Of a stretch of 5,423 bases of DNA, positions 1 to 5,423 are shown one piece after another. Source of the stretch: Hyphomicrobiales bacterium (GTDB taxonomy: Bacteria; Pseudomonadota; Alphaproteobacteria; Rhizobiales; Beijerinckiaceae); NCBI GenBank assembly GCA_027489835.1, contig JAIXZF010000034.1, positions 1 to 5,423 on the forward strand. Reading direction: 5' to 3'. The notes below the pieces were generated by a model. It searched no databases and was not told the DNA's origin. It was given only the letters and a program-made list of their open reading frames with translations. Each line of letters opens with the position of its first letter. The stretch's first letter is position 1. Made by a program: the position numbers and the translations under genes.

Positions 1-795
1 CGCCACGACCGCGAGATCGCGGCCTGGACGCGCGCGATCCATGACCGCGCGCTGAGCCTGTTCGCGCTGGGCGGCACGCCGATGTTCCTCGGCGGCGACC
101 ACAGCATGGCGATGGGCAGCGTGAGCGCGGCGGCGGCGCATGCGCGCCAGTGCGGGCGCGAGCTCGTCGTGCTGTGGCTCGACGCGCATGCCGACTACAA
201 CACGCCCGGCACGTCGCCATCCGGCAACATGCATGGCATGCCCGTGGCGTTCCTGACCGGCGATCCGACGCTCGAGGGCGTGCTTCCCGGCCGCAGCGCG
301 CCGGCGACGCCGCATGGCAACGTGCATCTGTTCGGCCTTCGCTCGATCGATCGGGCCGAGCGCGAGGCGCTCGCCGAGGACGGGTTGAACTCGGTCGACA
401 TGCGCATGATCGACGAGTTCGGCGTGTCGGCGCTGCTGCGCCAGATCCTCGACCGCTACGACCCCGAGACCACCCACCTGCATGTCAGCTTCGATCTCGA
501 CCTGATCGATCCCGCGACCGCGCCGGGCGTCGGCACCCCGGTCGAGGGGGGCCTGACCTACCGCGAGGCGCATCTGATGATGGAGATGCTGCACGAATGC
601 GGGATGGTGCGCTCGCTCGACATCGTGGAACTGAACCCGTTCCTCGACGAGCGCGGCCGCACGGCGAAGCTGGCCGTCGACCTGATCGGCAGCCTGTTCG
701 GCCGGACCGTGCTGTCGCGCGGCGCGCCCGCGCCGTTCCTGCTTGCCCGCGACGCCGCGCCGGGCGCGCGCGCCGCCAATCTGGCCTTCGCCTGA
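1..795 (+). CDS. rocF: Arginase (partial, 5' end outside window)
   Basis: Mn-dependent arginase (ureohydrolase family), hydrolysing L-arginine to L-ornithine and urea in the cytoplasm. The frame is open from base 1, so the start lies upstream; 264 codons plus a TGA are visible. Arginases are usually about 300-310 residues, so roughly 40-45 N-terminal residues are missing. The ATG at 82 is internal, because the ureohydrolase core begins before it (LGGTPMFLGGDHS). The metal ligands expected for the family are all present: His of GGDHS (codon 100), Asp/His/Asp of DAHAD (181, 187, 193) and the two Asp of SFDLD (493, 499). The Glu of DIVELNP (codon 628) matches the conserved active-site Glu. The SPSGNMHGMP stretch and the GTPVEGGLTYREAH segment favour arginase over agmatinase or formimidoglutamase. 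The neighbouring ornithine aminotransferase supports the catabolic assignment. No frameshift or missing catalytic residue is seen. Confidence 0.95.
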   Translation, partial: RHDREIAAWTRAIHDRALSLFALGGTPMFLGGDHSMAMGSVSAAAAHARQCGRELVVLWLDAHADYNTPGTSPSGNMHGMPVAFLTGDPTLEGVLPGRSAPATPHGNVHLFGLRSIDRAEREALAEDGLNSVDMRMIDEFGVSALLRQILDRYDPETTHLHVSFDLDLIDPATAPGVGTPVEGGLTYREAHLMMEMLHECGMVRSLDIVELNPFLDERGRTAKLAVDLIGSLFGRTVLSRGAPAPFLLARDAAPGARAANLAFA

Positions 796-797
796 GG
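794..797 (+). promoter_or_regulatory. Ribosome binding site of rocD, overlapping the rocF stop
   Basis: A GAGG core lies 7 bases before the rocD ATG at 805. Its first two bases are the last two of the rocF TGA stop (793-795). This placement decides the start at 805 rather than the second ATG at 811. It also suggests that ribosomes finishing rocF can re-initiate on rocD (translational coupling); the coupling is inferred. Confidence 0.6.
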
Positions 798-804
798 TCC
801 TGCC

Positions 805-2013
<1,209 letters not shown>

Positions 2014-2026
2014 GGCCCGGGCGGAG
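2014..2026. other. Convergent intergenic gap between rocD and the transglutaminase-like gene
   Basis: Only 13 bases separate the TGA of rocD (2011-2013) from the TGA of the opposing gene (reverse complement of 2027-2029). The gap contains the short self-complementary GCCCGGGC (2015-2022), which is too small to form a hairpin with a loop. No T-tract follows on either strand. I see no intrinsic terminator here, so transcripts may end inside the opposing gene or by Rho. Confidence 0.7.
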
Positions 2027-2905
2027 TCAGCCGATCGGGATGACGTCGACCTTGACGTCGATGGACTGGCCGCCCGATCCGATCAGCACCCCGTCGAGGG
2101 GCGAGACGTCGGCATAGTCGCGGCCCCGCGCCACGACGATGTGGTCGTTCTCGGCGAGCATGCCGTTGGTGGGGTCGAGGTCGATCCAGCCCAACCCCTC
2201 GCCGCACCAGACAGACACCCAGGCATGGGTGGCGTCGGCGCCCTCGAGCCGCTTGGCGCCGGGCGGCGGGATGGTGCGAAGATAGCCGCTGACATAGGCG
2301 GCCGGCAGGCCGAGCCCGCGCAGGCCCGAGATCATCACATGCGCGAAGTCCTGGCAGACGCCCCTGCGGTTGGCCAGCGCCTCTCCGAGCGGCGTCGACA
2401 CCACGGTCGCGGTGGGATCGTAGGTGAAGTCCTCGCGGATCCGCATCATCAGCTCTATGGCGCCTTCCAGCGTGGAGCGGCCCGCGGGGAAGCTCGCGGC
2501 GGCATACGCGCGCGCCTCGGCATCGAGAGAGACGAGACGGCTCGGATAGAGGAAATGGACCGGCGAGTCCGGAGCGAGGCCGGCGGCGGTGGCGGCTTCC
2601 TCGCGCGCGCGCTCCCATGGGGGAGAGACATCAAGGCCGGCGAGGCCAGGCTGGTCGACCTCGACCTCGGACCGCACCGAGACCGAAAGGCTGCGATGCG
2701 GCTCGTCGATGGTCAGCGTCGCGATGTGGTTGCCGAAGAAGCAGACGCTGTCGCGCCGCTCGGCCGGCTTCGGGGACAGGGCGCAGACGGTCGAATGCAC
2801 GGTCTGGCCCGTCTCGATCCGCGGGAACATGCGCAGCACGCAGCGCGCGAACGGCACGGCGGTGTTGTAGGTGTAGGTCGTGACGTGGCGGATCTCGTAC
2901 AGCAC
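2027..2905 (-). CDS. Transglutaminase-like cysteine enzyme (bacterial transglutaminase-like N-terminal + core domain)
   Basis: A 292-residue protein of the transglutaminase-like superfamily (COG1305 type), probably cytoplasmic since no signal peptide or membrane segment is seen. Residues about 1-80 (LYEIRHVTTYTYNTAVPFAR onward) match the beta-rich bacterial transglutaminase N-terminal domain. Residues about 145-255 form the catalytic core with an intact triad: Cys184 in RRGVCQDFAH, His227 in DATHAWVSVW and Asp244 in WIDLDPTNG. Family members may act as peptidases, amidases or cross-linking enzymes; the reaction of this one is unknown. The frame stays open far upstream (to 4873), but that part is a shadow of the neighbouring gene. 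The GTG at 2905 is chosen because homologues begin M-LYxIRH, and because an AAGG lies 7 bases before it. It starts 2 bases after the stop of the ATP-grasp/alpha-E gene, so the pair is almost certainly co-transcribed and probably translationally coupled. By context it should process or attach the product of the ATP-grasp enzyme (inference). Confidence 0.9.
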   Translation of the reverse strand: MLYEIRHVTTYTYNTAVPFARCVLRMFPRIETGQTVHSTVCALSPKPAERRDSVCFFGNHIATLTIDEPHRSLSVSVRSEVEVDQPGLAGLDVSPPWERAREEAATAAGLAPDSPVHFLYPSRLVSLDAEARAYAAASFPAGRSTLEGAIELMMRIREDFTYDPTATVVSTPLGEALANRRGVCQDFAHVMISGLRGLGLPAAYVSGYLRTIPPPGAKRLEGADATHAWVSVWCGEGLGWIDLDPTNGMLAENDHIVVARGRDYADVSPLDGVLIGSGGQSIDVKVDVIPIG

Positions 2906-2907
2906 GG

Positions 2908-5423
2908 CTAGGCCTTGAGCCCGGGCGCGTCGGCCCCGGCCTGCAGGAAGTAGCGGCTCGCGACCACTTCGGACAGGCTCATCAGGCGCTGCTCGATGGA
3001 CAGCACGAAGTTGCGGTCGATCTGCTCGGTCCGTGCGGTCGCCACGTCGGCTGCGAGCTTGAGCGACAGGCGACGCGGCGCCTCCATCAGGCCATCCTCC
3101 CGCATCGTCGGCAGCGCGGCCACCTCGTCGTCGAGGCGCGCGATCTGGAAGGCGACCGAGCGGGGGTTGTAGCCGTCGAACATCACCATATCGAGCACCG
3201 GGTGGAACGAGACGCCGACGAGGTAGCGCGAGCGGTAGGTGATCTGTGAGTCGATCAGGTCGAGCAGCACGTCGAGGCATTCGGTCGGGGCGGCTTGCTC
3301 GCCGAAGGCGCGGGCGAAACGGCAGGTCGTCACCGCGCGCTCGAGCCTGCGGCCGATCTCGAGGAAGCGCCAGCCGGCGCCCCGGTTCATGTTCTCCTCG
3401 GCAAGGCCGGCGAAGGCCGCGAGCGCCCTCAGCGCCCGGTCGGCGGTCTCGTAGGATTCGCCTTCCGTGGGCATCGCGCCATCCTCGCGCTCCAGCCGGC
3501 GGGTCAGGTCCACGATGAGGCGCCAGGCGTCGACCGAAAGCCTCTCGCGCGTGACCGAGGCGGTGCGCTTGGCCTCGCTGATGCAGGCCGCGGCCGAGCC
3601 GTAATGATCGTCGCCGTGCAGCGCGGCGAAAGCCTGGCGCAGCAGCGGGGTGCGGCCTCCGGGCGCGGCGCCCCAGGCGACGAGCAGGCCGCTGAGGCGC
3701 CTGACGGCCTCCTGATGGCCAGGCATCCGGACATCGGCGTCGATCATGCGGCCCAGCAGCGTGCGCGTCAGGCGCAGCACGCCCTCCGCCCGCTCCAGGT
3801 AGCGACCCAGCCAGAACAGGTTGTCCGCGACGCGGCTCGGCAGGTTGCCGACGACGCGACGGATGGCGATCTGGTCGGCGCGCGGCAGCAGCGAGAGCGG
3901 CTCCACCGGCTTGTGCGACAGAACCCAGACATCGGACGAGCGCGCGCCCTCGCGCATGGTCACGTGGCGGGCGTCCAGCCTGTCCGAGGTCCGGCAGAAG
4001 CCGCCGGGCATGACGCGCCAGCCCTCCGGCGTGGCGGCGGCATAGACCCTGAGCGCGAAGGGACGCGGCTCGAGCGCGCCATTGCCCCCGAGCACCGGCA
4101 TGGTGGACAGCTTGACGACCTCCTGGCCGACATAGTCCACGCCGCGCGCCTCGATGGCGGCGACGAGCGCGGCGCGTCCTTCCGCGCCGAGTTCCGAGCC
4201 CAGCATCGGCCCGCCGGCGCCGGGCAGGTCGCCCCGGAAAGCGGGCGCGATGGCGAGTTCGTCCATCCGATCGATGACCTCGCGCCGCTCGACCTGCTGC
4301 CCGCACCACCAGGTCGCCACGTTCGGCATCAGCAGATCCTGCCCCAGGATCTTGCGGCTGAGCTTGGGCAAAAAACTCATCAGCGCCCGCGATTCCACCA
4401 CGCCCGAGCCCGGGCTGTTGGCGACGACGACGTTGTCGCGGCGGATGGCGTGCATCAGCCCGGCGACGCCGAGGCGGGAGGCCGCGTTCAGCTCCAGCGG
4501 ATCGGCGTAATCCCCGTCGACGCGGCGCCAGATCACGTCGGCGCGCTTGAGGCCGGCGATGGTGCGCACATGGACCTTGTTGTCCCGCATCACGAGATCG
4601 CCGCCCTCGACCAGAAGGAAGCCGAGATAGCGGGCGAGATAGGCCTGCTCGAAATAGGTTTCGCTCAGCGGGCCGGGCGTCAGCAGGCAGATGCGCGGAT
4701 CGGCGCGCCGGGCGCGCGAGACCAGCCCGTTGCGGAAGCCCTGGAAGAAGCTCGCCAGCCTCTCGACGTTGAGCCCACGGTAGAGGTCGGGGAAGGCCCG
4801 CGCCATGGCCAGCCGGTTCTCCAGCGCATAGCCCGCGCCCGAGGGTGCCTGCGCCCTGTCGCCCAGCACCCACCAGGTGCCGTCAGGCCCGCGGCCGAGA
4901 TCGCAGGCGTAGAGCAGGAGATGCTGGCCGCCCGGCACCGGAGCGCCCTTGAGGGGGCGCAGGAAATCGGGGCTGCCCGCAACGGCCGCGGCCGGCAGGG
5001 CGCCCTCTGCGACCAGATGAGCTGGGCCGTAGAGGTCGCGCAGAACGGCCTCCAGCAGTTCGGCGCGTTGCGCCACGCCGGCTTCGATGGCCCGCCACTC
5101 GTCTTCCGCGATAGGCAGCGGCATGTGGCTCATCGGCCAGGGCCGCTCGCCCGACAGCATGTCGTCGAGCGCCGACTCGGCCCTGATGCGGTAGGACACG
5201 CCCGCATCGCTCAGATGGCGGTCCGCGATTGCGACGCGGCGCGTCAGCTCGTCCTGCGACAGCGAGGTCCATTCCTCGATGAGTTGGCGCCATTGCGGCC
5301 TGATCTCGCCGTCGGCCGCCATCATCTCGTCGTGCACGCCCGGTAGCGGCCGATATCCCGAGAGCAGCCGCTCGCGGCGGCCGGCCTTCTGGCGTTGCGA
5401 TTCGGCGGGCTTCGACCTCGGCA
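2908..5423 (-). CDS. Circularly permuted ATP-grasp (type 2) / alpha-E domain fusion protein (partial, 5' end outside window)
   Basis: Fusion of COG2308- and COG2307-type proteins; 837 residues plus a TAG are visible. The GTG at 5337 could give 809 residues, but the frame runs open to the window edge through LLSGYRPLPG. That segment joins directly to VHDEMMAADGEIRP, as homologues have a YRPxxGVYDEM-like segment, so the real start is probably upstream. Counting from the 5337 valine as residue 1, the permuted ATP-grasp spans about 75-450. Its landmarks are WWVLGDRAQAPSGAGYALENR-like (155-175), LLTPGP (218-223), VVVANSPGSGVVES (303-316) and RPFALRVY then MPGGFCR (425-449). The alpha-E domain spans about 498-795, from LPSRVADNLFWLGRYLERAE, through EENMNRGAGWRFLEIGRRLERA-like (647-668), to YNPRSVAFQIARLD. 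The family is predicted to form amide bonds with ATP (amidoligase); the alpha-E role is unknown. No signal peptide or membrane segment is seen in the visible part. It is coupled to a transglutaminase-like gene 2 bases downstream. No disrupting stop or frameshift is seen. Confidence 0.93.
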   Translation of the reverse strand, partial: PRSKPAESQRQKAGRRERLLSGYRPLPGVHDEMMAADGEIRPQWRQLIEEWTSLSQDELTRRVAIADRHLSDAGVSYRIRAESALDDMLSGERPWPMSHMPLPIAEDEWRAIEAGVAQRAELLEAVLRDLYGPAHLVAEGALPAAAVAGSPDFLRPLKGAPVPGGQHLLLYACDLGRGPDGTWWVLGDRAQAPSGAGYALENRLAMARAFPDLYRGLNVERLASFFQGFRNGLVSRARRADPRICLLTPGPLSETYFEQAYLARYLGFLLVEGGDLVMRDNKVHVRTIAGLKRADVIWRRVDGDYADPLELNAASRLGVAGLMHAIRRDNVVVANSPGSGVVESRALMSFLPKLSRKILGQDLLMPNVATWWCGQQVERREVIDRMDELAIAPAFRGDLPGAGGPMLGSELGAEGRAALVAAIEARGVDYVGQEVVKLSTMPVLGGNGALEPRPFALRVYAAATPEGWRVMPGGFCRTSDRLDARHVTMREGARSSDVWVLSHKPVEPLSLLPRADQIAIRRVVGNLPSRVADNLFWLGRYLERAEGVLRLTRTLLGRMIDADVRMPGHQEAVRRLSGLLVAWGAAPGGRTPLLRQAFAALHGDDHYGSAAACISEAKRTASVTRERLSVDAWRLIVDLTRRLEREDGAMPTEGESYETADRALRALAAFAGLAEENMNRGAGWRFLEIGRRLERAVTTCRFARAFGEQAAPTECLDVLLDLIDSQITYRSRYLVGVSFHPVLDMVMFDGYNPRSVAFQIARLDDEVAALPTMREDGLMEAPRRLSLKLAADVATARTEQIDRNFVLSIEQRLMSLSEVVASRYFLQAGADAPGLKA
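2913..2916 (-). promoter_or_regulatory. Ribosome binding site of the transglutaminase-like gene
   Basis: On the minus strand AAGG (the forward strand reads CCTT) lies 7 bases before the GTG start, inside the last codons of the upstream ATP-grasp/alpha-E gene. It supports initiation at GTG 2905 and coupling of the two genes. Confidence 0.5.

Noticed and set aside
226..243. Nested ATGCAT / GCATGC palindromes
   Set aside because: They fall in codons for the conserved arginase NMHGMP motif, so coding constraint explains them.
2015..2022. GCCCGGGC palindrome in the convergent gap as a possible bidirectional terminator
   Set aside because: It is an 8-base perfect palindrome with no loop and no following T-tract on either strand, so it cannot form a normal terminator hairpin.
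4369..4375. T TTT TTG slippery-type heptamer on the minus strand inside the ATP-grasp region; a -1 shift would enter the open frame leading to the transglutaminase-like gene
   Set aside because: The ATP-grasp/alpha-E frame is intact and fully conserved-looking past this point, and the shifted product would carry about 490 residues of shadow sequence. I checked for no downstream stimulatory structure, and chance occurrence is enough. Conservation of the heptamer in relatives would be needed to revive the idea.
2906..4873. Long in-frame extension upstream of the transglutaminase-like gene, which would give a 948-residue protein
   Set aside because: The extension is Arg/Ala/Gly-rich shadow sequence within the ATP-grasp/alpha-E gene. 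The transglutaminase-like N-terminal domain begins exactly at GTG 2905 and has a plausible ribosome binding site.
3295..5346. A 683-codon open frame on the + strand, antisense to the ATP-grasp/alpha-E gene
   Set aside because: Its product is low-complexity, rich in Ala, Arg, Gly and His, and resembles no family I know. Long antisense frames are expected opposite highly GC-biased genes. The minus-strand protein has clear domain motifs throughout.

Overview
The window comes from a very GC-rich bacterial chromosome. Third codon positions are almost all G or C, gaps between genes are tiny, and the protein sequences look like those of an alphaproteobacterium. A member of the Hyphomicrobiales/Rhizobiales (Methylobacterium, Bosea or Chelatococcus type) is my best guess. 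That is inferred from sequence character and gene content; no marker gene is present to settle it. Coding density is close to 100%: four genes, no stretch above 13 bases between genes, and no RNA gene, mobile element, CRISPR array or long repeat that I can see.

Left half, + strand (1-2013): an arginine-degradation pair. The 3' part of an arginase gene (rocF; its start lies before the window) is followed after 9 bases by a complete ornithine aminotransferase gene (rocD). Arginase turns arginine into ornithine and urea. The aminotransferase passes the ornithine delta-amino group to 2-oxoglutarate, giving glutamate and glutamate-5-semialdehyde/P5C, which feeds glutamate or proline. The rocD ribosome binding site overlaps the rocF stop codon, so the two are very probably one transcript.

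Right half, - strand (2027-5423): two genes read toward the rocFD pair. The upstream one is a large fusion of a circularly permuted ATP-grasp domain with an alpha-E domain. Its reading frame stays open to the right edge, so its true start is outside the window and the GTG at 5337 is probably an internal valine. Two bases after its stop comes a transglutaminase-like cysteine enzyme gene with a GTG start and an intact Cys-His-Asp triad. Comparative genomics has described this combination (ATP-grasp + alpha-E + transglutaminase-like protein, often with a proteasome-like peptidase) as a predicted peptide-ligase/peptide-tagging system. Its product, substrate and physiological role are, to my knowledge, unknown. 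This is the most interesting part of the window.

The two operons converge, with only 13 bases between their stop codons and no visible hairpin-plus-T-tract terminator.
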